A DNA stretch of 20,083 nt. It comes from a virus. This document shows, in pieces, positions 1 through 7,738 of the stretch. The stretch lies in the IMG/VR virus record IMGVR_UViG_3300037076_000005, positions 1 through 20,083 of that record; one strand, 5' to 3'. The notes under the pieces were generated by a model. That model did not search any database. It was not told where the DNA came from and worked only from the letters and a program-made list of their open reading frames with translations. Position 1 is the first letter of the stretch. Each line of letters begins with the position of its first letter. Both the position numbers and the translations under genes were made by a program.

Positions 1-879
1 TACTCCACTCGACATATCTTTCTCTGCCGAAGTAGTTTCCGCATTCTTCGCCAGCGCGCCGCGAATGATTTGAGACTGCTTAGACCATTGCTCACTAAGT
101 GATTTCAACTGAGCCGCAGCACCGGGATTTGAGAACGAAATAGCCGTGGCATATTTAGCCGCATCCGCCGCACGCTTGTCATACATCTGCGCAGTGGCTT
201 CATCCATCCTAGGTTGACCGCCAGATTGTGCGGTTTGGAATGGCTGTTGCTGAGGCTGCTGCTGAGACTGTTGCGGCTGAGCCTGCATAGGAGGCTGCTG
301 AGGTTGCCCCTGCGGAGGCATCTGACCGCCGCCATTAGTCTGCACAGGACCATAATCAACGCCTGTGACCGTTGTATTTGGACCAGTAATGTTTTGACCT
401 TGAGGCATTGGCGTGCCAGTCGGAACGTCTGCCGGGCTATTCGGCTGTGCGCTCACTACCCGCCCATTAGGTGTGTTTGGAATGGCTGTGGCCGATGAAG
501 GTGGCCCCAAAGGCGCTTGCTGTGGCGTCTGATCCTGTCCACCAAGCGGTGAAAAGATGTTGGTACCGCCAAGATTATTTAACGCATCCCTTCCCATCTG
601 CATGTTCTGCAAGCCGATGACGCTTTGAATTTGGCCCGCTCCACCAGTCTGAGCTAGTTTCTGAGAAACTTGGTTCCAGTCGATATTTCCGTTGGGGTCT
701 TTCGGAAGTCCTTGCTTGAATACATCACGCTGGTTTTGCGTATAAGCCTGATCCTTGCCCTGAAAATACGAATTGGCAAGATTGTTCATCCATGACAGAT
801 CGGGGCCTTGCGCTATTCTGTCATTTATGCTGCTGGGAATAACACCAGGAGCTATCGGGACAGACCATGAATCAGGCAT
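1..879 (-). CDS. Putative DNA-ejection / internal virion protein, partial (runs off left edge)
   Basis: The frame is open from ATG at 879 to base 1, giving 293 codons with no stop, so the 3' end is missing. Residues 1-100 are polar and Gln/Asn-rich, with a stretch (SWMNNLANSYFQGKDQAY, then DPNGNIDW) that resembles N-termini of large phage proteins encoded after the tail genes. Residues about 125-240 form a long Pro/Gln/Gly-rich linker with many QPQQ runs. A more helical, Ala/Lys/Gln-rich part starts at about residue 245. The gene follows the DNA-transfer-like protein with a 23-nt gap and a weak AGGA ribosome site 13 nt upstream. In P22-type phages the genes here encode ejection proteins (gp7, gp20, gp16) that leave the virion with the DNA. 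The assignment rests on position and composition; the enzymatic part, if any, lies outside the window. Confidence 0.6.
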   Translation of the reverse strand, partial: MPDSWSVPIAPGVIPSSINDRIAQGPDLSWMNNLANSYFQGKDQAYTQNQRDVFKQGLPKDPNGNIDWNQVSQKLAQTGGAGQIQSVIGLQNMQMGRDALNNLGGTNIFSPLGGQDQTPQQAPLGPPSSATAIPNTPNGRVVSAQPNSPADVPTGTPMPQGQNITGPNTTVTGVDYGPVQTNGGGQMPPQGQPQQPPMQAQPQQSQQQPQQQPFQTAQSGGQPRMDEATAQMYDKRAADAAKYATAISFSNPGAAAQLKSLSEQWSKQSQIIRGALAKNAETTSAEKDMSSGV

Positions 880-902
880 TTAACTTAGTCTTTCCTGAAA
901 AG

Positions 903-1595
903 TCAGAATGGTAAGCTTGGGCTCATATTTCCAGAAGACGGCATTCCGCCATACCCGAGCAACTTAGTCCCCAAATTAAGCACGCCACCAAGGAAAGAAT
1001 TTGAGGCGTTCTGTCCTGCCGTATCCGCCGCCGCCTGTGCATTGCCAATTCCAGCTTGCGTGTTGTAGGCGAGATTTCCCTGATTGCCATAGGACGTATT
1101 GAGCGCGTTGCCCTGCCCCATATTAACCCCGGCAACACCAGCAGCCGCCGATGTCTGCTGACCGAGATATGGCTGTAGGTTCTGCGTATATTGCTGATAG
1201 CTTTGATTGGCTAAGCCGGTTCCGTATTGCTGTTCGGCGTTTAGAGTATTTCCGCTGGTAAGCATTCCTCGTGAAGCTGCGCCGCGATCTATGGCCTGCA
1301 AGCCTTGGCCTAGTTGAAACTGATAGCCGGGATTGGCTTGAAAATTTGAAGTAGCCCGCGCATTACCAGCAGGACCATTCGCCCCTGTCGCATCGCCATA
1401 AGCATTTGCACCCTGTGTTGCGCTGCCTGACAATGCGGTGAATGGCTGTAATGCCGCAGCATAGTTTGTATTGATGGCAGCACGACCCTGCCCATATTGA
1501 TCACTGGCTTGATTATAGCCTTGGGTTAATCCGGCCTGTTGTGCTGCTGCTGCGTCTTGATAGCCGCCGCCTAGGAGATCAGAGAAAAAAGACAT
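903..1595 (-). CDS. DNA-transfer (ejection) protein-like
   Basis: This 230-residue protein is rich in Ala, Gly, Gln and Asn. A segment at about residues 89-135 (NPGYQFQLGQGLQAIDRGAA, SRGMLTSGNTLNA, then QQYGTGLANQSY) matches a recurring module of phage proteins annotated as DNA-transfer or internal virion proteins. Helical, Ala/Gln-rich ends flank it. The C-terminus (SFLGGVLNLGTKLLGYGG) is mildly hydrophobic, as in ejection proteins that reach the host envelope. The start is ATG with AAGGA 6 nt upstream. The gene sits between the fibre at the needle position and a larger ejection-like protein, the usual place for P22 gp7/gp20 functions. The family match is from memory of the motif; the exact role is inferred. 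Confidence 0.65.
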   Translation of the reverse strand: MSFFSDLLGGGYQDAAAAQQAGLTQGYNQASDQYGQGRAAINTNYAAALQPFTALSGSATQGANAYGDATGANGPAGNARATSNFQANPGYQFQLGQGLQAIDRGAASRGMLTSGNTLNAEQQYGTGLANQSYQQYTQNLQPYLGQQTSAAAGVAGVNMGQGNALNTSYGNQGNLAYNTQAGIGNAQAAADTAGQNASNSFLGGVLNLGTKLLGYGGMPSSGNMSPSLPF

Positions 1596-1604
1596 GCTAG
1601 TTCC

Positions 1605-2270
1605 TTACGTCAATTTGTATGGGGTTATCGTTAGTTTCCAATCGGCAGCGGTAATTGCCCCAGCAGCACTTGCGGTTTTGAATTGAAAAACTGGTAAAGC
1701 AACGGTGTTTGTTGCAAGAGCTAAATTTGTTGCATCAAAACTTATAGTTGGAGTGCCATTACTCCCTCCAACAGGCCAACCTATTATCTTATCTCCAGCA
1801 CTATAATTTAGGTTTGTAGTCAGACACTCCCATACCAATTCAATATGAGTGGGAGCAACACCAAGCCCGTGTGCCTGTGTTGTTGCGGAACTAAGAGCGT
1901 AAGGATTCAGAACTAGAGGAGTTCCTGCGACAAGTCGTCCCGGAAGCCCTGTTAGTTGAGAACCATCAACAGCAGGAAGTTTTGCGCTCCCATCAAGCTG
2001 AACAACATTACTTGCGCTTGTACCAACATTTTTTGTCGATGCCGTACCAAGAGAAGTTCCATTCAAATAAATTGTCTGAGAATTTATAGACCCGTCGCCT
2101 TTGTTCCCACCTGTCGGGGAACCAACGACTAGGCTCTTAAATGTCTGCGCGGTTTTATTAGCAAAATCTGAAAGTGATTTTAGAAAATTAGTGAAATCCT
2201 TAGTCGGCTTTCCTTTATCATTGATGTGCTGCGTAGAGGAATCCGGCAGCGGAAGAATGTTGAGTGCCAT
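1605..2270 (-). CDS. Tail fibre / needle-position appendage protein
   Basis: The 221-residue protein has three parts. The N-terminus, residues 1-50 (ILPLPDSSTQHINDKGKPTKDF), resembles a virion-attachment segment. A linker of the kind common in phage fibres follows at about 55-110 (GDGSINSQTIYLNG, ASNVVQLDGSAKLPAVDGSQ). The C-terminal domain, about 125-221, contains PTHIELVWEC, YSAGDKI and ITAADWKLTITPYK, resembling small beta-rich fibre tips found in many phages. The length is close to the P22 tail needle gp26 (233 residues) and the gene directly follows the gp10-like plug, as gp26 does, but I see no gp26-like coiled coil. The start is coupled to the upstream stop as TAATG. It may replace the needle or be a short fibre attached near the plug. 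Confidence 0.6.
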   Translation of the reverse strand: MALNILPLPDSSTQHINDKGKPTKDFTNFLKSLSDFANKTAQTFKSLVVGSPTGGNKGDGSINSQTIYLNGTSLGTASTKNVGTSASNVVQLDGSAKLPAVDGSQLTGLPGRLVAGTPLVLNPYALSSATTQAHGLGVAPTHIELVWECLTTNLNYSAGDKIIGWPVGGSNGTPTISFDATNLALATNTVALPVFQFKTASAAGAITAADWKLTITPYKLT

Positions 2271-3658
2271 TAGTAATTACGCACCTGACTGGATTGCGAA
2301 CCTCCTGTCAGTTCAACATCGACCGCATCATAAACAGTAAGTCTCCAGCGTCGTCCCTGATCCTTGGTTATTCCAGTTCTATTGACCCTAACAGGCCCTG
2401 GATTTGTAGCCTGCCGTCCTAGTTTGCGTTGTAGGGGGTTAGACCAGTTAATTCCCCCATCATCGCTCCATGAAATATAAACATTTGGATCAGTCTGATC
2501 TGGATCGTGGCCAGTTGCTATACCGACACCTCTTGCAATATCGAATGTAACCTGCGGAACCGCCAATCTATTCGGAAATGCCGTCACCGGGCCACTATAA
2601 ATATCGAAAGCTATTGGATCACCAATTTCATCCATAGCGGATTCTGTAATTTGAACGATATTGTTTGTCTTGCTATCCCCGCACAGCCACTTGTTAAAGG
2701 CATAAACCGAAGCAAATCCACGAAAGTAGTTTTGCAGATAGCTTGTTCGTTCGTGCCAATGCACCGTATCAAGATCGAATACCCAAGTGCAGGTTGTCAT
2801 TCTCAACACAACGCAGGAATGACCACCAGCTACATAAGGAAACATCTCAATATTATCGACACTTCCTCCACCATCAAAATATGCGGCTATGGCTCGATCA
2901 ACATCGGGCGTAGAAATCTTAACCGGATTGTACCCGTCCAAGGCATAGACAACTCGATCATCACCTACAAAAATAATGCCTTTGCCAAATCCAGGCTCAA
3001 ATCCCGTAATAGCATATCGACCAATTATCCCGCGCGGAATGATCTTAATACGCGTGAACGGAAACCCAGTAGGATTAGCCGTGTTCTGATACGGTTCTAT
3101 GCTCTGCGACCCACATAGATACAATTCACCGAATGGAATAGCTCTTAACAGGCCAGCAGGATTACCCTCGACTATCACAAAATCCAGAGGATTAACCGCC
3201 GTGGTATTCAGACCAGACGAAATGCAAGTTCCGTCGCCATAGGTGAAGAAGAAATATCCATCCAGAAACCCAACGCTATTCGGTGATCCAACGTCTGCAT
3301 CTGGATAATCAGGATCGACCCCGACAACATTAGGAGTGGCAGCATTATTGCGTGCCCAGAACAGTTTTTTTGTTCCAGTTCTGGTTCCTAGAGATGTTTC
3401 CGTTCCCGTGCTGGAATAACTTACGATACGCCCAGAAAATCCGGCATAAAGCAGGCTGCCTATAACGATCCCACCGCGCCAACCTGAATATGTAGAGAGT
3501 TTGAATGATTTTAGACCTGGGGCGCGACGCCATGCCTCTTTAGCTCTTGCCCCTTCCGGTAAAGGCTCGGAATAACAATTGATAAGCCTTCCCGCGCTTT
3601 CATGCGTGTTTTTTCCCGGAGCGGAAGTTACCGGGAGCGGGATAGGGACGGAAACCAT
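2270..3658 (-). CDS. Packaged-DNA stabilisation / tail plug protein (P22 gp10-like)
   Basis: The 462-residue length is close to P22 gp10 (472). The N-terminus (PLPVTSAPGKNTHESAGRLINCYSE) is typical of this hub protein family: it extracts a list of Cys/Asn/Tyr-bearing names for ligand strands, then repeated beta-rich blades follow (GGIVIGSLLYAGFSGRIVS, IIFVGDDRVVYALDGY, CTWVFDLDTVHWHERTSY). The C-terminal third has the ISWSDDGGINWSNPLQRKLG motif, a sialidase-like or beta-propeller-like strand also usual in gp10 homologues, and ends with RWRLTVYDAVDVELTGG. In P22 this protein binds below the gp4 ring and closes the portal channel after packaging. It follows the gp4-like gene with one base between stop and start, in the same order as in P22. 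I am fairly sure of the family; the beta-propeller description is inferred. Confidence 0.8.
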   Translation of the reverse strand: MVSVPIPLPVTSAPGKNTHESAGRLINCYSEPLPEGARAKEAWRRAPGLKSFKLSTYSGWRGGIVIGSLLYAGFSGRIVSYSSTGTETSLGTRTGTKKLFWARNNAATPNVVGVDPDYPDADVGSPNSVGFLDGYFFFTYGDGTCISSGLNTTAVNPLDFVIVEGNPAGLLRAIPFGELYLCGSQSIEPYQNTANPTGFPFTRIKIIPRGIIGRYAITGFEPGFGKGIIFVGDDRVVYALDGYNPVKISTPDVDRAIAAYFDGGGSVDNIEMFPYVAGGHSCVVLRMTTCTWVFDLDTVHWHERTSYLQNYFRGFASVYAFNKWLCGDSKTNNIVQITESAMDEIGDPIAFDIYSGPVTAFPNRLAVPQVTFDIARGVGIATGHDPDQTDPNVYISWSDDGGINWSNPLQRKLGRQATNPGPVRVNRTGITKDQGRRWRLTVYDAVDVELTGGSQSSQVRNY

Positions 3659-3659
3659 A

Positions 3660-4019
3660 TCAGAAGTATTCCGTGCGTTGGGGTTCCCCGGTTGGTTTTC
3701 CTCGCACCATCAAACGCAATTCGTTTTCAGCGTCTCCTACCGGGTCTTTGCTTCCTGCCGACGGTGGAACACCAGACAGCCCAAATTCCATTGCAGCATC
3801 ATCAGCTATGATAACCGATAAAGCAGAAAACCATTCAGTCGGAATGGCGTTGTCATCATCAACCGTAACAATGTCTCGAGCATCCAATGAGGCAAATGCT
3901 TGGTCCACATGACCATCGACCGTATCGTAATCCTCAGACGATGGTGTTTGACCAGCTGCCAGTACGCCAAGATTAGCGAGCGCCTGATAGACTAGATCAT
4001 TCCGTGATTTGGTCGCCAT
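3660..4019 (-). CDS. Head-to-tail connector / tail accessory factor (P22 gp4-like)
   Basis: The protein has 119 residues, shorter than P22 gp4 (166) but of the usual size for distant homologues. It is largely helical. The pattern LVYQALANLGVLAAGQTPSS followed by DYDTVDGHVDQAFASLDA and IPTEWFSALSVIIADDAAMEFG is the typical start of gp4-type adaptors, where the alternating small and hydrophobic residues form the helical bundle that docks under the portal ring. P22 gp4 stabilises newly packaged DNA and recruits gp10. The ATG at 4019 has AAGG 7 nt upstream. Its first 23 nt overlap the end of the small gene upstream, and the gp10-like gene follows directly. Confidence 0.75.
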   Translation of the reverse strand: MATKSRNDLVYQALANLGVLAAGQTPSSEDYDTVDGHVDQAFASLDARDIVTVDDDNAIPTEWFSALSVIIADDAAMEFGLSGVPPSAGSKDPVGDAENELRLMVRGKPTGEPQRTEYF

Positions 4020-4269
4020 CCGTCACCTTCTCAACTAGTTTAGGCGGACGGCCAGGGCCGCGCTTCGGATCACCATCCTCTACCTTGAAAAACTGATTTG
4101 TTTTAGCCTTGGCAATAATGCGGGCGTCCGTAACGTCAACCGCAGTATCCTTGGCAAACCTAATCCCTTGCCAAGTCGTGAAGCTAGGACCAGCACTCTC
4201 CAATCTTTCACCATCCAATGTAACCACACTATGCAATTCATCTTCGCCTTTCCATGTAATTTTAGCCAT
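3997..4269 (-). CDS. Small phage protein with AT-hook-like motif, function unknown
   Basis: I do not recognise this 90-residue protein as a named family. The first 60 residues look like a compact alpha/beta fold (ITWKGEDELHSVVTLDGERL, then TTWQGIRFAKDTAVDV). The C-terminal third holds KRGPGRPPK at about residues 69-77, a GRP core flanked by basic residues, as in AT-hook peptides that bind the minor groove. The start is coupled to the glycosyltransferase stop as TAATG, and the last 23 nt overlap the gp4-like gene. Placement among head-completion genes suggests a minor head or connector protein, possibly one that touches packaged DNA. Only the motif and position support this. Confidence 0.6.
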   Translation of the reverse strand: MAKITWKGEDELHSVVTLDGERLESAGPSFTTWQGIRFAKDTAVDVTDARIIAKAKTNQFFKVEDGDPKRGPGRPPKLVEKVTDGDQITE

Positions 4270-4979
4270 TACGCAGCCTCCGCGTCTTGTTTGATTTCCA
4301 TGTCAGCGAAACAAATGTCGTGGCATACGTTGCCCGTGTAATGACGGACCCTAATATCTGGATCAATCCAGCAAGAACCGCCGACTTCCACCCACTTCCG
4401 GCAGAAATTATAATCCTCACCTTCGTCCTCCATACGTCCTGCTATCGTTCCTATTGCATCAACCTTAATCAGATCGAGCCAGAACCAAGACCTAACTTCC
4501 GTATCCTCCGTCACATAAGGAGTGGTTACAGGTTCCATTTTCTCAAAGACAGTTGAACGAATAGCCATGAATCCCGTTGCAACACCGTCCATTTTCCATA
4601 GGCGTCCAACCGGAGTCATCATTCCTGTAATTGTTCCTTTCGGAAACTTCGCTATCGCCGCAGGTTGTTCATCCCAGCGATGATGACGTTTAGCTGGGCC
4701 AGCCGCTACAACATCGACGCCATGCTGCGTTAGCTTGAATAAATCCTTGGCTTCCCATGCTATGTCGTCGTCAATGAACACTACCCAATCGCATTGATCG
4801 GCAAGCGCACGAGCTACTAAACGATTGCGAACTCTTGGCAGAATTGCAGTTCCGGGAGCGGTATAGAAAACCAACTCAATACCCATACTCGCGGCCATGC
4901 GATCTGTTGCAATGGCCGCGAGCATGTGATCGTTATGTACGGTTTCCCCATAACAGGGCGTACAAATTCCGACTTTCAT
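4269..4979 (-). CDS. GT-A type glycosyltransferase
   Basis: This 236-residue protein has the features of a single-domain GT-A (GT2-like) sugar transferase. The first strand is KVGICTPCYG (residues 2-11). A basic helix with PRVRNRLVARAL spans about 48-60. The nucleotide-sugar/metal site is FIDDDI (68-73), with a DxD at 70-72. A hydrophobic acceptor region, DGVATGFMAIR, spans 131-141. The likely catalytic-base segment is EDYNFCRKW (188-196), followed by WIDPDIRVRHYTG. It has no membrane helix, so it should act in the cytoplasm. Its start overlaps the upstream stop (TAATG) and its stop overlaps the next start in the same way, so it is embedded in the head operon. Candidate acceptors are a virion protein, phage DNA or a cell-surface glycan; the sequence does not say which. 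Confidence 0.75.
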   Translation of the reverse strand: MKVGICTPCYGETVHNDHMLAAIATDRMAASMGIELVFYTAPGTAILPRVRNRLVARALADQCDWVVFIDDDIAWEAKDLFKLTQHGVDVVAAGPAKRHHRWDEQPAAIAKFPKGTITGMMTPVGRLWKMDGVATGFMAIRSTVFEKMEPVTTPYVTEDTEVRSWFWLDLIKVDAIGTIAGRMEDEGEDYNFCRKWVEVGGSCWIDPDIRVRHYTGNVCHDICFADMEIKQDAEAA

Positions 4980-5368
4980 TACGGAACCGGAATATACTCG
5001 ACAACCACATAACCAGCGCCAGTGGTAGCAGCAGCGCCAGTTGATGCCATTGTTGCAGTGAGCGATGTATCAGCGGTCGGAGCCATGACCGTTGCCGTCG
5101 CCAATGCAGTTCCGCCTGTGATTACGCCGACAGTTCCGAGAGCGATGCCTGTACCAAAGGCGGCAGCACTCCCCGAGGTTCCGATAGTCATGGTGTTAGT
5201 GGAACCATTGTTAAACGCTGTCGTAACGACAACCCAAGTACGCAGGACAATAGAGTTGGCGGGAATTGTACCAAGTTGCGTTACGCCCGTATAACCAAGA
5301 CCGAACGCAATAGGCGCTCGTAGATATTGGATCGACTGTGATCCGGTAACTCGTGCTGGGATAGCCAT
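4979..5368 (-). CDS. Small head decoration-like protein
   Basis: The protein has 129 residues and is very rich in Ala, Thr, Gly and Val, with almost no charged residues after residue 10. The pattern is of short beta strands (IPANSIVLRTWVVVTTAF, TMTIGTSGSAAAFGTG, TTGAGYVVVEYIPVP), like small phage beta-sandwich proteins encoded next to the coat gene. I infer a capsid decoration or head-fibre role from the gene's place just after the coat and its abundance-type leader: the ribosome site CGAAAGGAT, 7 nt before ATG, is repeated almost exactly in front of the coat gene. A hairpin terminator lies between coat and this gene. Confidence 0.6.
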   Translation of the reverse strand: MAIPARVTGSQSIQYLRAPIAFGLGYTGVTQLGTIPANSIVLRTWVVVTTAFNNGSTNTMTIGTSGSAAAFGTGIALGTVGVITGGTALATATVMAPTADTSLTATMASTGAAATTGAGYVVVEYIPVP

Positions 5369-5390
5369 AATTTTATCCTTTCGATTGGGT

Positions 5391-5422
5391 GAAAATGAAA
5401 AGGGCGGGAGTTACCCCGCCCT
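5391..5422 (-). terminator. Rho-independent terminator after the coat gene
   Basis: A perfect 8-bp GC-rich inverted repeat (AGGGCGGG at 5401-5408 and its complement at 5415-5422, with a 6-nt loop) starts 7 nt downstream of the coat stop. On the minus strand it is followed by TTTCATTTTC (5400-5391). It lies between coat and the decoration-like gene, so it may be partial and used to set relative expression. Confidence 0.8.
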
Positions 5423-5428
5423 CATACA

Positions 5429-6568
5429 TCAGGCGTCCGCCACGGAAGTGTAGAATCCAGTTGCGATTCCCCACTCCTTCAACAGTCCGCCAGTGGTTTT
5501 CTTGAACATCTTTCCGACGCCGTAAGCCATCTCAACACCAACGCCACGGTTGAACTCATAATCCGTGTTATCGAGTTGAGTGGGCTTGGCCATCTGGCCC
5601 CAACCGAAAGCCAATGCAGACTGACCGCACAGCCATACCGGAGTGACAGCAATGTTGGAGGCACCATTCGTCGCATAGAATGTCGGGCAACGGGTGTCGA
5701 TTTCCGGGATTTCCCGGATGATCATACCATCGTACATCATGTCGCCGTCCTGAAAGACCGGATTTTTGTCGAATCCGTTTCCTTCACGCGGGCGAGCAGT
5801 CTGGTTAATGGTATCAAGTGAGGCGCGCATATCACGGAATGCCTTACTTCCGGCAAACACTACGAAGTATTCACGCCCATCCGTTAGTTTCCACGGGCGG
5901 ATTTTTGGAATAGCCGCCTTGGCCTTGCGCTTGAGCAAGTCAAGATTGGCGTAGGTAAACTTGTCAGCAGAGGCATCAAGGGTTGCCGTCGCAGTGGCAA
6001 ACGTCGCACTGTAGTTAGATGTCGCGGCCCCAAACATAACGCGGTCAACGTTATCGACGACCCAGGTATTGCGCTGGGCAGCAGTAGCAGCATCAAACAA
6101 AATGCCGTTAACGCGCTGTCCAGCACTTGAGCCAAGTCCCACCGGGGACGATTCGGAAGGCAGTGCAAACAGCGCATCCACGATTTCATCACGTTGCAGC
6201 GACTTTCCCCAATCCCCCAAGAGAGGCCTGGCGACATCGAAGATAGCAGCGGAGTCCTTCTGTGTTTCCGCCTTGTTGGTCTTGACAGCATTACGCGCCC
6301 AATCAATCCAAAGCCTCAAACCATAGTTATCGACGTTCTCTTCGTTGCCGGTCACTGTGCCGGAACCAATGGCGGGAGCCGTAAGCGCCGACACCATCGG
6401 GATATTCATCTGCTCTCCACCTGATTTAAGGTCCTGCCGGACGCGAATGATCGCTGTCAGGCCGGTTCCCATATACGGAGAGAACAGATTTTCACGGACG
6501 TATTCACGATTGATCTCTCTCGTGAATTTAATGAGTTTATTGTTAGTTTGTATTGTGGTGACGGCCAT
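5429..6568 (-). CDS. Major capsid (coat) protein, DUF4043-like
   Basis: The protein has 379 residues. The N-terminal third is characteristic of the DUF4043-type phage capsid family: KFTREINREYVRENLFSPYM at about 14-33, then SGGEQMNIPMVSAL (about 49-62), a GNEENVDNYGLRLWIDWARN block and ARPLLGDWGKSLQRDEIVDAL. A DGREYFVVFAGSKAFRDMRAS segment lies in the middle, and VGVEMAYGVGKMFK is near the C-terminus. It should assemble the icosahedral shell on the scaffold encoded just upstream. The start is ATG with AAGGAT about 10 nt upstream. Hairpin terminators sit before and after the gene. The capsid assignment is strong from motif and gene order; a shared HK97 fold is expected but cannot be seen here. 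Confidence 0.88.
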   Translation of the reverse strand: MAVTTIQTNNKLIKFTREINREYVRENLFSPYMGTGLTAIIRVRQDLKSGGEQMNIPMVSALTAPAIGSGTVTGNEENVDNYGLRLWIDWARNAVKTNKAETQKDSAAIFDVARPLLGDWGKSLQRDEIVDALFALPSESSPVGLGSSAGQRVNGILFDAATAAQRNTWVVDNVDRVMFGAATSNYSATFATATATLDASADKFTYANLDLLKRKAKAAIPKIRPWKLTDGREYFVVFAGSKAFRDMRASLDTINQTARPREGNGFDKNPVFQDGDMMYDGMIIREIPEIDTRCPTFYATNGASNIAVTPVWLCGQSALAFGWGQMAKPTQLDNTDYEFNRGVGVEMAYGVGKMFKKTTGGLLKEWGIATGFYTSVADA

Positions 6569-6603
6569 AGCCGTGATCCTTTCGGTTTAGCCGCCTTCGC
6601 ATT

Positions 6604-6625
6604 AAAAAACCGCCAGAAGGCGGTT
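6604..6625 (-). terminator. Rho-independent terminator or attenuator between scaffold and coat
   Basis: There is a perfect 7-bp stem, AACCGCC (6608-6614) with GGCGGTT (6619-6625), and a 4-nt loop. On the minus strand the hairpin runs straight into TTTTTT and TAATG. It is 25 nt after the scaffold stop and 39 nt before the coat start. No convincing promoter fits in those 39 nt, so read-through is needed for coat expression. Confidence 0.8.
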
Positions 6626-6649
6626 GGCATCCAATACGTTTAGGTCGGC

Positions 6650-7513
6650 TTATCTTGCTAAAAGCGCCTCAACGCTGATTTCACCGTCTCCTAGATCGTC
6701 AGTAGCGGACGATCCGGTAGTTCGGCTAAGCGAGGGGGGCAATCGGGTGATAGTGTTTGTTTTTGGCTGACCGGCTGAAACTTTCGCGGCTTCGATAGCC
6801 TTGGCTAGAAACTCGGGATTTTTCAAAGCCTCATCAAGCAAAGTTTGCTTGTATTTGGCCGGATCGCTCCCGACTTCCTTCAACGTCTCCTGGTCTGAAT
6901 ACCATCTCACGATAGCCTCACCGGGATTGGCTTGGCTTGTGAGTTGGGGCACGATCTGACGGTTGCCCGCCTGTGCCGTTGCCAGTAGCGCGTTGTAGGC
7001 TTTCTCAAATTTATCGCCGTGCCTGACATGAGCTAGTGCCAGATTGTTGTTGAGACGTTCTTCTTGCATCCGAGTTTCAAAAGACGTTTCAATCCGCTTG
7101 GCAAACCCTTGTGGGTCCAGAAGCGGGTCTATGTCATCTTGTTTCGGCTGCTCTTTCGGCCTTTCAAGGCTTTGCAGACGACCGTTAAGCTGAGCAAGTT
7201 GCGACCGTAAGGTGTCGCGTTCCGTTTCAGCCGAACGTCTAGCGTCCGCTACCTCTCTAAGCCGCCATGACGGAACCTGACCGTCCTTGTCGTCGGCTTC
7301 CTTTCCCGTCTCGGCTTTCACCGTATCCGGCTTGGGTTCACCTTCAACAATAGGATTGTCGGGCTTTGCTTCCTTGGCCGCAAACTTTCCCGTTTCATCG
7401 CGGGGCTGTTCGTCGGTCTTAGGTTGCTCGGTTTCCTTCGGCTGTTCCGTTACTGTTTCAACCGGAGTTTCCGCCAGTAAGTCTTCAACATTTGGAGTTT
7501 CAGTGTCAGCCAT
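6650..7513 (-). CDS. Scaffolding protein
   Basis: The protein is acidic and hydrophilic, 287 residues from the chosen start. It has an extended Glu/Pro/Lys/Thr-rich N-terminus (ETEQPKTDEQPRDETGKFAA) and a predicted coiled coil at about 75-125 (WRLREVADARRSAETERDTL, then LAQLNGRLQSLERPKEQ). A helical middle follows, then a short flexible C-terminus (DLGDGEISVEALLAR). The composition and the place directly before the coat gene are those of an assembly scaffold that is lost on maturation. P22 scaffold ends in a basic helix-turn-helix that binds coat; this C-terminus is acidic, so coat binding may use another region. I chose ATG 7513 because AGAGGA sits 6 nt upstream; that site directly abuts the ATG at 7519, and a start at 7549 would lie farther upstream of it. 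Confidence 0.8.
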   Translation of the reverse strand: MADTETPNVEDLLAETPVETVTEQPKETEQPKTDEQPRDETGKFAAKEAKPDNPIVEGEPKPDTVKAETGKEADDKDGQVPSWRLREVADARRSAETERDTLRSQLAQLNGRLQSLERPKEQPKQDDIDPLLDPQGFAKRIETSFETRMQEERLNNNLALAHVRHGDKFEKAYNALLATAQAGNRQIVPQLTSQANPGEAIVRWYSDQETLKEVGSDPAKYKQTLLDEALKNPEFLAKAIEAAKVSAGQPKTNTITRLPPSLSRTTGSSATDDLGDGEISVEALLAR

Positions 7514-7548
7514 TGTCATTCCTCTGTTTCGTAGAGATACGTAGTTCA

Positions 7549-7587
7549 CCCTTATCGCCGGGAGTGGCGTTCCCCTTATCGCCGGGG
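7549..7587. repeat. Tandem 24-nt direct repeat upstream of scaffold
   Basis: CCCTTATCGCCGGG occurs at 7549-7562 and again at 7573-7586, a 24-nt period. In the second copy TCCCC and GGGGA flank TTATCGCC, so it can also form a 5-bp hairpin. The repeat lies 36-74 nt upstream of the scaffold start in an otherwise non-coding spacer. A regulator or RNA element is possible; I see no proof. Confidence 0.6.
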
Positions 7588-7738
7588 AGGCGTATTCATT
7601 GCTCGGATCACCAGTCGGGATCGCAGAGCGGTTATTGTCTAAAGGCTATCTATGCTTGCGCTTTCGGCGCTAGTGGCGTCGGGCATTAGTGTTTTATCCT
7701 GAATAGCGGGGATTGCTAACCTGTGGTCTTTTGCCCTA

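Noticed and set aside
2507-3118. 203-codon plus-strand open frame
   Set aside because: It lies wholly opposite the gp10-like gene, has no convincing ribosome site, and its protein looks like a shadow translation.
7514-7549. Longer scaffold start at 7549
   Set aside because: The ribosome site AGAGGA lies downstream of that codon and is well spaced for ATG 7513.
7639-7686. 15-codon minus-strand ORF with AGGAT upstream
   Set aside because: Too short, with no recognisable composition; the ribosome site could be chance.
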